Shown piece by piece: positions 15,613 to 24,767 of a stretch of 64,000 bases of DNA. This stretch comes from Pantoea alhagi (lineage in GTDB: Bacteria > Pseudomonadota > Gammaproteobacteria > Enterobacterales > Enterobacteriaceae): positions 1,612,001-1,676,000 of the forward strand of contig NZ_CP019706.1 of the NCBI RefSeq assembly GCF_002101395.1, read 5' to 3'. The translations under genes and the position numbers were made by a program. The notes under the pieces were generated by a model. It saw only the letters and a program-made list of their open reading frames with translations. It did not search any database and was not told where the DNA came from. Positions within the stretch are counted from its first letter, which is position 1, and each line of letters starts with the position of its first letter.

Positions 15613-17154
15613 TTACCAGGACTGGGTTGCTTTAAACGTTTCGAGGAGGCCTTTCAGCTTCTCTTCGATTTCGTTGTTGTAGTTACCAGTTTGGTTGATT
15701 TCCTGCATCAGCTCGGCGTGTTCGCGATCGGCATACGCCAGCAGCGCAGCTTCAAAGCTACCGATTTTCGCCAGTTCGACGTCATTCAGGTAACCACGCT
15801 CAGCGGCGAACAGCACCAGACCCTGCTGGGCAACGGACATCGGCGCATACTGTTTCTGCTTCAGCAGCTCGGTCACTTTCTGACCGTGGCTCAGCTGTTT
15901 ACGCGTCGCATCGTCCAGATCGGAAGCGAACTGAGAGAAGGCTGCCAGTTCACGATACTGTGCCAGCGCGGTACGAATACCACCGGACAGTTTCTTCACG
16001 ATCTTGGTCTGTGCGGCACCACCAACACGGGATACGGAGATACCCGGGTTAACAGCCGGACGAATACCGGAGTTGAACAGGTTAGATTCCAGGAAGATCT
16101 GACCATCGGTAATAGAGATTACGTTGGTCGGAACGAACGCGGAAACGTCACCCGCCTGCGTTTCGATAATCGGCAGAGCGGTCAGTGAACCGGTTTTACC
16201 TTTAACTTCACCTTTGGTAAACGCTTCAACATATTCGGCGTTTACGCGGGAGGCACGCTCCAGCAGGCGAGAGTGGAGATAGAACACGTCACCAGGGAAC
16301 GCTTCACGACCCGGCGGACGACGCAGCAGCAGAGAAATCTGACGGTAAGCAACGGCCTGTTTAGACAGGTCATCGTAAACGATCAGTGCATCTTCGCCAC
16401 GGTCACGGAAGTATTCACCCATTGCGCAGCCTGCATACGGAGACAGGTACTGCAGCGCAGCGGATTCAGAAGCGGAGGCAACCACTACGATAGTGTTAGC
16501 CAGCGCACCGTGCTGTTCCAGTTTACGCACCACGTTAGCAATGGTGGACGCTTTCTGGCCGATAGCCACGTACACACATTTGATGCCGGAGTCGCGCTGG
16601 TTGATGATGGCGTCGATAGCCAGAGCAGTTTTACCGGTCTGACGGTCGCCGATGATCAGCTCACGCTGGCCACGACCAATTGGAATCATCGCATCCACAG
16701 ATTTGTAGCCAGTCTGAACCGGCTGATCAACGGATTGACGATCGATAACGCCCGGCGCGATAACTTCAACCGGAGAGAAACCATCGTTTTCAATCGGGCC
16801 TTTGCCGTCGATAGGTTCGCCCAGGGTGTTAACCACGCGGCCCAGCAGGCCACGGCCAACCGGAACTTCCAGGATACGGCCGGTGCATTTAACTTTCATG
16901 CCTTCGGCGAGGTCAGCATACGGACCCATAACCACTGCACCTACGGAGTCGCGCTCCAGGTTCAGGGCGATAGCGTAGCGGTTGCCCGGCAGCGCGATCA
17001 TTTCACCCTGCATCACATCGGCCAGGCCGTGTACGCGGATGATGCCGTCGCTGACGGAAACAATAGTACCTTCGTTGTGAGCTTCACTCACGACATTGAA
17101 CTGAGCAATGCGCTGCTTGATCAGTTCGCTGATTTCGGTGGAATTCAGTTGCAT
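15613..17154 (-). CDS. atpA: ATP synthase alpha subunit AtpA
   Basis: The alpha subunit holds the non-catalytic nucleotide sites of F1 and contributes the arginine finger. At 513 residues it equals the E. coli protein. P-loop GDRQTGKT (about 169-176), the beta-barrel start MQLNSTEISELIKQRI and the arginine-finger region SVSRVGGAAQ are all present. It follows atpH by 14 bp in the atpIBEFHAGDC operon. Confidence 0.98.
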   Translation of the reverse strand: MQLNSTEISELIKQRIAQFNVVSEAHNEGTIVSVSDGIIRVHGLADVMQGEMIALPGNRYAIALNLERDSVGAVVMGPYADLAEGMKVKCTGRILEVPVGRGLLGRVVNTLGEPIDGKGPIENDGFSPVEVIAPGVIDRQSVDQPVQTGYKSVDAMIPIGRGQRELIIGDRQTGKTALAIDAIINQRDSGIKCVYVAIGQKASTIANVVRKLEQHGALANTIVVVASASESAALQYLSPYAGCAMGEYFRDRGEDALIVYDDLSKQAVAYRQISLLLRRPPGREAFPGDVFYLHSRLLERASRVNAEYVEAFTKGEVKGKTGSLTALPIIETQAGDVSAFVPTNVISITDGQIFLESNLFNSGIRPAVNPGISVSRVGGAAQTKIVKKLSGGIRTALAQYRELAAFSQFASDLDDATRKQLSHGQKVTELLKQKQYAPMSVAQQGLVLFAAERGYLNDVELAKIGSFEAALLAYADREHAELMQEINQTGNYNNEIEEKLKGLLETFKATQSW

Positions 17155-17168
17155 ATGCTCCAGTCCCC

Positions 17169-17702
17169 TTAAGACTGCAAGACGTCTGCCAGACGCTCAA
17201 GACGGCCGCGTACGCTACCGTCAATGACCATATCACCCGCCTGGATGATAACGCCTGCCATTACAGACTTATCGATTTTGCAATTCAGCTTAACTTTGCG
17301 TGACAGACGCTTTTCCATTGCGGCGCTGATTTTAGTCAGCTGCTCGTCGCTCAGCGCACTGGCAGAGATGACATCCACTTCCGCGGTCGCCTCCCAGGCG
17401 TCACGCAGGTGGATGTACTGCTCCAGTACTGCTGGCAGCGCGGACAAACGTCCGTTCTCTGCCATAACCTTGATAAGGTTCTGACCTGCTTCGTCGAGTT
17501 GGTCACCACAGACTGCGATGAACGAGGCAGATAAGGTTTCCGGTGCCAAAGCACCGGAAAGCAATTCGGCCATCTGTTCGTTGCGAGCGACTTCTGCAGT
17601 GAACGTCAGCATTTGCTGCCAACGTTCAATGCTTTGATGCTCAACGGCAAAGTCAAAAGCTGCTTTGGCGTAGGGGCGAGCTACAGTAATTAGTTCAGAC
17701 AT
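17169..17702 (-). CDS. atpH: ATP synthase delta subunit AtpH
   Basis: Delta caps the F1 head and joins it to the b2 peripheral stalk. The 177-residue protein matches the family length, with the N-terminal six-helix domain (TVARPYAKAAFDFAVEHQSIERWQQML) and the C-terminal part (KVKLNCKIDKSVMAGVIIQAGDMVIDGSVRGRLERLADVL). It is separated from atpF by 14 bp and from atpA by 14 bp. Confidence 0.97.
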   Translation of the reverse strand: MSELITVARPYAKAAFDFAVEHQSIERWQQMLTFTAEVARNEQMAELLSGALAPETLSASFIAVCGDQLDEAGQNLIKVMAENGRLSALPAVLEQYIHLRDAWEATAEVDVISASALSDEQLTKISAAMEKRLSRKVKLNCKIDKSVMAGVIIQAGDMVIDGSVRGRLERLADVLQS

Positions 17703-17716
17703 CAGCCCCTCCCTCC

Positions 17717-18187
17717 TTACAGTTCAGCGACCAGTTTATCTACGATGTCGCTGTTAGCAGCTTCATCCACGGAACGTTCGATGATTTTCTCGGCGCCGGC
17801 CACAGCCAGCATCGCGACTTGCTTACGCAACTCTTCACGAGCACGTTTACGCTCGGCGTCAATTTCCGCCTGCGCCTGTGCCACGATCCTGTTACGTTCC
17901 TGCTCAGCTTCAGCTTTCACTTCGTCCAGGATCTGAGCGCGGCGTTTGTTCGCCTGCTCGATGATAACCTGAGCTTCTTCTTTGGCTTTTTTCAGCTGGT
18001 CGGTCGCAGTTGCCTGTGCGAGATCCAAATCTTTTTTGGCGCGTTCTGCAGAAGCAAGGCCTTCAGCGACTTCTTTCTGGCGCTTTTCGATGGCAGCCAT
18101 AATCGGCGGCCATACGTACTTCATGCAGAACAGGACAAACAGGACGAACGCGATGGCCTGGCCGAGGATTGTTGCGTTAAGATTCAC
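17717..18187 (-). CDS. atpF: ATP synthase b subunit AtpF
   Basis: The b subunit forms the peripheral stalk as a dimer. The 156 residues comprise one N-terminal membrane helix (ILGQAIAFVLFVLFCMKYVWPP) followed by a long, charged coiled coil (EKRQKEVAEGLASAERAKKDL... to the C-terminus). This is the exact E. coli length and layout. It lies 119 bp after atpE on the minus strand. Confidence 0.98.
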   Translation of the reverse strand: MNLNATILGQAIAFVLFVLFCMKYVWPPIMAAIEKRQKEVAEGLASAERAKKDLDLAQATATDQLKKAKEEAQVIIEQANKRRAQILDEVKAEAEQERNRIVAQAQAEIDAERKRAREELRKQVAMLAVAGAEKIIERSVDEAANSDIVDKLVAEL

Positions 18188-18306
18188 AGCACAATGCCTC
18201 TTGTTAAGTTAACTTACTCTGCCGTTATCAAAGACAACCTGCAGAATCTGCTCATCGTCTGAGGCTTATCGCTCCAGGCCGATGAACTCTCGTTTGGCCC
18301 TGTCGC

Positions 18307-18549
<243 letters not shown>

Positions 18550-18577
18550 GACAGTCTCCAGTTTGTTTCAGTTAAAA
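18550..18577 (-). promoter_or_regulatory. atpE translational enhancer and ribosome-binding site
   Basis: The 28 bases before the atpE ATG, read on the minus strand, are a U/A-rich segment (TTTTAACTGAAACAAAC) followed by TGGAG. This is, as I recall it, identical to the E. coli atpE translation initiation region that gives unusually high translation of subunit c. Confidence 0.75.
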
Positions 18578-18598
18578 CGCAGTAGTGTTAATAAAAAA

Positions 18599-19417
18599 TC
18601 AATGTTCTTCGGATGCCATCGACAGATAGACAATCGTCAAGACCATGAAAATGAAAGCCTGCAGCGAAATGATCAGGATGTGGAAAATGGCCCAAGGCAC
18701 ACTCAGAACCCACTGTGACCACCACGGCAACAGACCCGCAATCAGGATAAAGATCAGTTCACCCGCATACATGTTGCCGAACAGTCGCAGACCGAGAGAG
18801 ACCGGTTTAGACAGCAGGCTTACCCCTTCCAGAATCAGGTTGATGGGAATGAAAAGCGGATGATTAAAGGGTTGCAAGGTCAGCTCTTTAGCGAAACCAC
18901 CAACACCTTTCATTTTGACGCTGTAGAACAGGATCAAAATAAAGACGCCCAGTGCCATAGAGAGCGTGACGTTTACGTCAGCGGACGGCACCACGCGCAG
19001 CGCAGGCAGACCAAATACATGCTCACCAATATATGGCAGGAAATCGATGGGTAGCAGATCCATAAAGTTCATCAGGAAAACCCAGACGAAAATGGTCAGC
19101 GCCAGCGGGGCGATAAGTTTGCTTTTACCGTGGTACATATCGCGGACGTTACCGTCAACGAAACCGACCACCAGCTCAATAGCCGCCTGTAATTTCCCCG
19201 GAACGCCGCTGGTGACACTATTGGCCACTTTGCGGAACAGTACCAGGAAAATCAGACCCAGCACCACGGAGAAAAACATGGAATCAATATTTAATACCCA
19301 AAACGTCGCCGGAGCGTCGTGCGGATTCACCAGCTCGAAAGTACGCAGGTCCAGCTGAAGGTTATTCAGATGGTGACCTATGTATTCTTGCGGAGTAGAG
19401 ATTTCTCCTGCAGCCAT
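18599..19417 (-). CDS. atpB: ATP synthase a subunit AtpB
   Basis: Subunit a supplies the two proton half-channels next to the c ring. The 272-residue protein is one longer than in E. coli. The essential arginine is in LGLRLFGNMYAGE (about residue 211); the conserved helix ILIISLQAFIFMVLTIVYLSMASEEH forms the C-terminus. Five to six hydrophobic helices are evident. It comes 8 bp after atpI. Confidence 0.98.
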   Translation of the reverse strand: MAAGEISTPQEYIGHHLNNLQLDLRTFELVNPHDAPATFWVLNIDSMFFSVVLGLIFLVLFRKVANSVTSGVPGKLQAAIELVVGFVDGNVRDMYHGKSKLIAPLALTIFVWVFLMNFMDLLPIDFLPYIGEHVFGLPALRVVPSADVNVTLSMALGVFILILFYSVKMKGVGGFAKELTLQPFNHPLFIPINLILEGVSLLSKPVSLGLRLFGNMYAGELIFILIAGLLPWWSQWVLSVPWAIFHILIISLQAFIFMVLTIVYLSMASEEH

Positions 19418-19425
19418 GATGCCTC

Positions 19426-19809
19426 TTACCCTTTGTTGTTAATTACAGCCGGTGCCACAATCTGAACCACCAGCACCGATAACCAGGTTAACCCAACCGG
19501 CACAAATACCGCGTCAAGCACGCCCAGCGCCAGAATGAGCAATAAAATCGTGACAAACACTTTCACCGCTTCACCGAGCGCGAAGCTCCAGGCTATACGC
19601 CCTTTTGCAGGGGCTTGCGCGCCCAGGCGCCAGGCCAAAATCACAAACAACACGTTTGGCAGCCAGGCTGCCAGTCCACCTGCGATGGCAGATGCGCCCC
19701 ACGTGAAATCTTTAAGGGCAAAACAGAGCGCGCCGATAACGAGCAAAGTCGCCAGCTGCCATAGCAGCACGGTCCGGGCTAATTTCACACTGTAAAGAGA
19801 CACTGACAT
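19426..19809 (-). CDS. atpI: ATP synthase assembly protein AtpI
   Basis: AtpI is a non-essential membrane protein reported to help c-ring assembly and possibly magnesium supply. The 127-residue product (E. coli 126) has four hydrophobic segments and ends VQIVAPAVINNKG like its relatives. The start MSVSLYSVKLAR at 19809 fits the family and has GGAGAG about ten bases upstream; 27 in-frame upstream codons are ignored. It is the first gene of the operon. Confidence 0.93.
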   Translation of the reverse strand: MSVSLYSVKLARTVLLWQLATLLVIGALCFALKDFTWGASAIAGGLAAWLPNVLFVILAWRLGAQAPAKGRIAWSFALGEAVKVFVTILLLILALGVLDAVFVPVGLTWLSVLVVQIVAPAVINNKG

Positions 19810-19901
19810 GACGCTGAAACTCTCCTGCCCCGATCGGGGTATGTCGCGTGTCGTATAAAACTGCCTTTGCTCTTTTGAGTCAAGCAGCAAAAAACGAGCA
19901 A

Positions 19902-19929
19902 ATTATACGGGCCGCACCTGCGATTTCAA
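19902..19929 (-). promoter_or_regulatory. Predicted atp operon promoter
   Basis: On the minus strand TTGAAA (19929-19924), a 16-bp spacer and a perfect TATAAT (19907-19902) lie about 95 bp before the atpI start. Confidence 0.7.
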
Positions 19930-20519
19930 TCGATAAGTAGCGAAAAGGTGAACAATTATTTAAATTTCTTTCGACAGCCCTATTTTTGAAAAGTCGCTTT
20001 CTGCGAAAACCAACTGTGTATTACAACAATTCCGTCAAATTTCCGCTCACAAAGCGTGCGTTAGATCACAATTCATTAATATAGTACTGATAAAACACGC
20101 AGGATTAATCTTAGAAAACCTGCACGGCTGAAGATTAAAAGCTTTATTATTCAATTAGATAATAAAAGCAAAATGATATTATGCCCTGAAGAACAATAAA
20201 ACGCTTAATTTGACATCACGATTAAAAATTCTGACAACAATATATCGTTACTTCGGTTGAGTGATAAAGTCGATATATTTTCAACAGTGACTATTTATCG
20301 CAGTTTTGCTCAAAGATAAGGTGATCACCTTGATAAATATTTGTAAATTCCACGTTAAATATTACAAAAAGTTTCAGATAATGACTACGGGTTCATTTAA
20401 CGTGAATGCAACAAAAGTGGCCGAACAAGCGTGAAAATAAACAGAATCAAACGGCCATTTTTTAAGCAGGACAACCGCGATAAAAGCGCCATCAGGTGAC
20501 CACCGAATGGCACGAAGAG
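19930..20519. other. AT-rich region between rsmG and the atp promoter
   Basis: Nearly 600 bp without a convincing gene, much richer in A+T than its surroundings. A perfect 14-bp palindrome AAGGTGATCACCTT lies at 20318-20331. A TCACA half-site of CRP type (in GTTAGATCACAATT, near 20070) is too imperfect on its other side to call. A weak inverted repeat TGGCCG/CGGCCA (about 20419-20456) could end the rsmG transcript. Confidence 0.5.
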
Positions 20520-21137
20520 CTAAAGCGTCTCAATAATGACCAGATGACGCTCACCTTCCAGTTGTGGAACCTTCAGCGCTACCACATCCGTAACCTTAAA
20601 CTGAGGTGGCAACGCTGCAATTTCTTCTGCTGGATGCTGTCCTTTTAGCGCATAGAAGCGCCCTTCCCTGCCTGGGAGGTGGTGACACCAGTTCACCATA
20701 TCGCTCAGTGAAGCAAATGCCCGGCTGATGACGCCGTCAAAAGCGGGCTCGCCGCTGAAGTCTTCCACACGGCTCTGTACTGGCTCGATGTTCTGTAAGC
20801 CGAGCGAGAATTGAACCTGGCGCAAAAAGCGTATGCGCTTACCAAGGCTATCCAGCAGCGTGAAATGAGCATCGGGACGTACAATCGCCAGGGGTACGCC
20901 GGGTAATCCCGGGCCGGTGCCAACATCGATAAAGCGGTTCCCGATAAGAGAAGGGTTAACCACAATGCTGTCGAGAATATGGCGCACCAGCATCTCTTGC
21001 GGATCGCGAACCGAAGTGAGGTTATAGGCCTTATTCCACTTATGCAGCAGTTCAACATAGCCAATCAGCTGCTGTTTTTGCTGATCGGACAGAGAAATGT
21101 TGGCTGCGCTGAGCAGCTGAGTCAGTTTATTAATCAC
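20520..21137 (-). CDS. rsmG: 16S rRNA m7G527 methyltransferase RsmG (GidB)
   Basis: RsmG methylates G527 of 16S rRNA using S-adenosylmethionine; its loss gives low-level streptomycin resistance in E. coli. The 205-residue protein has the SAM-binding motif IDVGTGPGLPGVPLAI and the conserved SRAFASLSDMVNWCHHLPG. The start is GTG at 21137 (VINKLTQLL), matching the family N-terminus (E. coli MLNKLSLLL, 207 residues). It follows mnmG on the minus strand as in E. coli, separated here by a terminator. Confidence 0.96.
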   Translation of the reverse strand: MINKLTQLLSAANISLSDQQKQQLIGYVELLHKWNKAYNLTSVRDPQEMLVRHILDSIVVNPSLIGNRFIDVGTGPGLPGVPLAIVRPDAHFTLLDSLGKRIRFLRQVQFSLGLQNIEPVQSRVEDFSGEPAFDGVISRAFASLSDMVNWCHHLPGREGRFYALKGQHPAEEIAALPPQFKVTDVVALKVPQLEGERHLVIIETL

Positions 21138-21215
21138 AAGATATTCCAGTTGCTAAAGGCGGGCAGGCGGAGAAGTCACCGCGATCTTACTCTGCCAGCC
21201 GCGAGCGGTCGCCGA

Positions 21216-21245
21216 TGAAAAAATAAGGCGGTTTCCCGCCTTATT
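21216..21245 (-). terminator. Terminator between mnmG and rsmG
   Basis: AATAAGGCGG (21222-21231) pairs with CCGCCTTATT (21236-21245) over a 4-base loop. On the minus strand it is followed by a U-rich run (21223-21218). It begins only a base or two past the mnmG stop, so rsmG may depend on readthrough or its own promoter. Confidence 0.78.
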
Positions 21246-21246
21246 A

Positions 21247-23136
21247 TCAGGCGCTTTTACGCAGCAAGCCCTGTTTTTTCAGATAAATAAGCAAAATAGA
21301 GATGGCTGCCGGCGTGATACCGGAGATACGAGACGCCTGTCCAATCGAACCGGGTTTATGATCGTTTAGTTTGGCGATCACTTCATTCGACAGTCCGTTG
21401 ACGTTGCGATAATCCAGATCCACCGGCAACAGCGTGTTTTCATTGCGCTGCTGGCGATCTATCTCTTCCTGCTGACGGGCAATATAACCTTCATACTTAA
21501 CCTGGATCTCAACCTGCTCAGCAGCCTGCGGATCGGTCAGCGCCGGACCAAAGCCTTCCAGCTCCATCAGGCGCTGATAGGTCATCTCAGGGCGACGCAG
21601 CAGATCTTCTCCGCTCGCCTCTTTGGTCAGCGGCGTATTCAGTGCTGCATTTACCTGCTCAACATCAGCGGATTTAGGATGAACATGAATATCACGCAAA
21701 CGCTGACGTTCCAGTTCAATGCTTTCCAGCTTTTGATTGAAGCGTGCCCAGCGGGCGTCATCAACCAGCCCCAATTCACGAGCGGTTTCCGTGAGACGCA
21801 GATCGGCGTTGTCTTCGCGCAGCATCAAACGATACTCGGCACGTGACGTAAACATACGGTACGGCTCTTTGGTGCCCAGGGTGCACAGATCGTCAACCAG
21901 CACGCCAAGGTAGGCCTGATCGCGACGCGGAGCCCAGGTCTCTTTCCCGGCAGAGAGGCGACCGGCGTTCAAACCTGCCAGCATGCCCTGTGCTGCCGCT
22001 TCTTCGTAACCGGTAGTACCGTTGATCTGACCGGCAAAAAACAGGCCCTGAATAAATTTGCTTTCCAGCGTGGGTTTTAAGTCGCGCGGATCGAAGAAGT
22101 CGTACTCAATCGCATAGCCCGGACGCACAATCTTCGCATTTTCCATGCCCTTCATTGAGCGCACGATTTGCATCTGTACGTCAAACGGCAGGCTGGTGGA
22201 AATTCCGTTCGGGTAAATTTCGTTGCTGGTCAATCCTTCCGGCTCAAGGAAGATCTGATGAGCATTGCGATCGGCAAAGCGCATCACTTTATCTTCAATC
22301 GACGGGCAGTAACGCGGACCGATCCCTTCGATCACGCCAGCATACATCGGGCTACGATCGAGGTTATTGCGGATCACTTCATGCGTTTGCTCATTGGTAT
22401 GGGTGATGTAGCAGGGAACCTGCTGCGGATGCTGCGAAGCATCGCCCATAAACGAGAAAACCGGCATTGGATCGTCGCCATACTGCGGGGCCAGTACACT
22501 GAAATCGATGGTGCGGGCGTCAATACGCGGCGGCGTACCGGTTTTCAGACGGCTGACGCGTAGCGGCAATTCACGCAGGCGGCGCGCCAGCGGAATAGAC
22601 GGTGGATCGCCTGCACGACCGCCGCTGTAGTTATCAAGGCCGATATGAATTTTGCCGTCGAGAAAAGTGCCGACCGTCAACACAACGGCACGAGCGCGGA
22701 ATTTAAGTCCCATCTGGGTAACGGCACCAACCACGCGATCGTTTTCTACGATCAGATCCTCTACCGCCTGCTGGAAGATCATCAGATTGGGCTGATTCTC
22801 CAGCGCAGTGCGCACCGCCTGACGATAAAGCACCCGGTCAGCCTGAGCGCGAGTGGCGCGGACTGCGGGTCCTTTGCTGGCGTTTAGTATCCTAAACTGG
22901 ATGCCGGCACGATCGATCGCGCTGGCCATCAGGCCGCCCATCGCATCCACTTCTTTCACCAGATGTCCCTTTCCGATGCCGCCGATCGCCGGATTACAGG
23001 ACATTTGCCCCAGCGTATCGATGTTATGGGTTAACAGCAGCGTTTGTTGACCCATCCGGGCCGCAGCCATAGCGGCTTCAGTGCCTGCATGACCACCGCC
23101 AATGACGATGACGTCAAAAGGATCGGGATAAAACAT
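21247..23136 (-). CDS. mnmG: tRNA uridine 5-carboxymethylaminomethyl modification enzyme MnmG (GidA)
   Basis: With MnmE, MnmG installs the cmnm5 group on wobble U34 of several tRNAs. The 629-residue protein equals E. coli in length. It has the N-terminal FAD-binding motif GGGHAG (13-18), the segment MSCNPAIGGIGKGHLVKE, the NADH-domain region VLTVGTFLDGKIHIG and the C-terminal helical MnmE-binding domain (EQVEIQVKYEGYIARQQEEID, AISILLIYLKKQG). Its transcription starts next to oriC and in E. coli helps origin opening. Confidence 0.98.
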   Translation of the reverse strand: MFYPDPFDVIVIGGGHAGTEAAMAAARMGQQTLLLTHNIDTLGQMSCNPAIGGIGKGHLVKEVDAMGGLMASAIDRAGIQFRILNASKGPAVRATRAQADRVLYRQAVRTALENQPNLMIFQQAVEDLIVENDRVVGAVTQMGLKFRARAVVLTVGTFLDGKIHIGLDNYSGGRAGDPPSIPLARRLRELPLRVSRLKTGTPPRIDARTIDFSVLAPQYGDDPMPVFSFMGDASQHPQQVPCYITHTNEQTHEVIRNNLDRSPMYAGVIEGIGPRYCPSIEDKVMRFADRNAHQIFLEPEGLTSNEIYPNGISTSLPFDVQMQIVRSMKGMENAKIVRPGYAIEYDFFDPRDLKPTLESKFIQGLFFAGQINGTTGYEEAAAQGMLAGLNAGRLSAGKETWAPRRDQAYLGVLVDDLCTLGTKEPYRMFTSRAEYRLMLREDNADLRLTETARELGLVDDARWARFNQKLESIELERQRLRDIHVHPKSADVEQVNAALNTPLTKEASGEDLLRRPEMTYQRLMELEGFGPALTDPQAAEQVEIQVKYEGYIARQQEEIDRQQRNENTLLPVDLDYRNVNGLSNEVIAKLNDHKPGSIGQASRISGITPAAISILLIYLKKQGLLRKSA

Positions 23137-23230
23137 GGGAAATACCTCGTTAGTGTTCGATCAGGGATCATTGCCCTGGGCCGTGGATTCTACTCAAATT
23201 CATAGCGTGACGAAAGCGTCGGGATCGCAG

Positions 23231-23490
23231 GGTAATTAATAGAAGATCTTTATTCTTTAAAGGATCTCTTTGTTAGATCTCTTATTAGGATCGCCGGTTT
23301 CTGTGGATAAGGTCTGCTTTGAGTGCCAGATCAAACAGTTGGTAAGGATCGTTTGCTGTGAATGATCGGTGATCCTGATCCGTATAAGCTGGGATCAAAA
23401 TGGCGACTTATGCACAGAACAAAAAAGCAACACAGGTTATACCTTGGATAACTACCGGTTATCAGACCCTTTCAAGTCTAGTTATCCACA
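23231..23490. other. Chromosomal replication origin oriC
   Basis: The gap between mnmG and mioC carries every main landmark of an enterobacterial oriC. Three 13-mers begin with GATCT at 23245, 23263 and 23276, next to an AT-cluster (GGTAATTAAT, 23231). DnaA boxes: R1 TGTGGATAA (23302-23310), R5M TCCGTATAA (23379-23387), R2 TTATGCACA (23408-23416), R3 CTTGGATAA (23443-23451) and R4 TTATCCACA (23482-23490). An IHF-type site ATCAAACAGTTG (23330-23341) lies between R1 and R5M. GATC sites are dense, as needed for SeqA and Dam control. Confidence 0.97.
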
Positions 23491-23579
23491 GTTTAATGGA
23501 AGATCCTGGGATAAAAAGAGTGGAAAAAACTGGGGATCGACCGAAAAAAGGGTGGAGATCCCAGCTTTGATCGTGCCTT

Positions 23580-24020
23580 TTACAGGAGTGAGCGCCAGTT
23601 CTCTAACCAAACCTCTGCCGGATCTTCAGGGATCTCATGTTCCAGGACATCAATTTCCAGTCGTTCGCCGATGCGTTTCGCCCCCAGGCTAACGATCAAC
23701 TGCTCAAACTGCTTGATCGCACCGCAAAAAAGATCGTATTCGCGGTTGCCAATGCCCACCGCGCCAAAGCGCAAGCCGGAAAGATCCGGGCGCTGCTGTT
23801 CCAGCGCTTCATATAACGGCTGCAGATTATCTGGTAATTCGCCTGCGCCATGCGTGGAACTAACAATCAGCCACAGCCCCTGCAATGAAAGTTCGTCCAG
23901 CGCCGGGCCGTGCAGCGTCTCGGTTGAAAAGCCCGCTTCTTCCAGCTTGTCAGCCAGATGTTCGGCAACATATTCCGCACTGCCAAGAGTGCTGCCGCTA
24001 ATAAGAGTGATATCTGCCAT
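23580..24020 (-). CDS. mioC: Flavodoxin-like protein MioC
   Basis: MioC is a small FMN-binding flavodoxin, reported to support biotin synthase in vitro, and its transcription runs toward oriC. The 146-residue protein has the FMN phosphate loop SGSTLGSAEYVAEHLADKL, the STHGAGELPDNL loop and GIGNREYDLFCGAI. The ATG at 24020 matches the family N-terminus MADITLISGSTLG. DnaA-box-like sequences lie in its upstream region. Confidence 0.95.
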   Translation of the reverse strand: MADITLISGSTLGSAEYVAEHLADKLEEAGFSTETLHGPALDELSLQGLWLIVSSTHGAGELPDNLQPLYEALEQQRPDLSGLRFGAVGIGNREYDLFCGAIKQFEQLIVSLGAKRIGERLEIDVLEHEIPEDPAEVWLENWRSLL

Positions 24021-24088
24021 GGTGCGATCCTGCAACGCGCTGTCATCAAGAGCGAGCATTGTACGCTGTGATCAGGCTGGGATCTACC

Positions 24089-24173
24089 TGTGGAAAACAG
24101 GAAGATTAATGTGGGTTAATGCGTGGATCCGCCTGTCCGGCGCGGTTCCACGTTCGGGATAAGTTTATGCACA
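24089..24173. promoter_or_regulatory. DnaA boxes upstream of mioC
   Basis: TGTGGAAAA (24089-24097, the reverse of TTTTCCACA) and TTATGCACA (24165-24173) lie 70-150 bp before the mioC start. In E. coli the mioC promoter is repressed by DnaA at similar sites, so cell-cycle control of mioC is likely kept. Confidence 0.6.
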
Positions 24174-24175
24174 GC

Positions 24176-24637
24176 TCAGGGTTTGATGGTGCGCATGATC
24201 GGGTTCTGTAAGGAGATCAGGGTTTCGGTAGACTGGATTTCGTCAATGGTCTGGATCTTGTTGATAAGCACTAATTGCAGGGCATCGATAGATCGACACA
24301 TCACTTTAATAAAGATGCTGTAGTGACCCGTGGTATACCAGGCCTCCACTACTTCATCCAGCGCTTCCAGTTTGGCCAGCGCCGCCGGATAATCGCGGGC
24401 GCTTTTTAAAATGATGCCGATAAAGCAGCAGACGTCATAACCCAGCCGTTTGGGGTCGATCTCTACCCGTGTGCCTTTGATAATGCCGGCCTGACGCATT
24501 TTCTCCACCCGTACATGAATCGTGCCGGGACTGACATTGAACTGTTTGGCCAGTTCGGCATAGGCGGTACGGGCATTGTCCAGCAGCGCATTAAGGATAC
24601 CGCGATCCAGATTGTCGAGTTGTAGCGTTTCTGCCAC
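24176..24637 (-). CDS. asnC: Lrp/AsnC-family regulator AsnC
   Basis: AsnC is the asparagine-responsive Lrp-type regulator that in E. coli activates asnA and represses itself. The 153-residue protein has the N-terminal helix-turn-helix (NARTAYAELAKQFNVSPGTIHVRVEKM, about 18-45) and the C-terminal RAM domain ending STETLISLQNPIMRTIKP. The start is GTG at 24637, with GGAG nine bases upstream; this gives VAETLQLDNLDRG in place of E. coli MENYLIDNLDRG. The usual divergent partner asnA is not next to it. Confidence 0.94.
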   Translation of the reverse strand: MAETLQLDNLDRGILNALLDNARTAYAELAKQFNVSPGTIHVRVEKMRQAGIIKGTRVEIDPKRLGYDVCCFIGIILKSARDYPAALAKLEALDEVVEAWYTTGHYSIFIKVMCRSIDALQLVLINKIQTIDEIQSTETLISLQNPIMRTIKP

Positions 24638-24767
24638 GGTTAGGCTCCACGGTTGGTTAAGTATTAAAAAGAAGAATAATTCGCTGAGCCGAACAAAAAG
24701 ATGCCCGACTGACCTGAGGCATCCTACCGTTGCCGACGAGGAAAGCAAAGGCAATCTACCGGTGACG

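Noticed and set aside
16273..17172. 299-codon open frame opposite atpA
   Set aside because: Composition is rich in His/Arg/Asn, typical of reverse-frame translation of conserved genes; atpA is certain.
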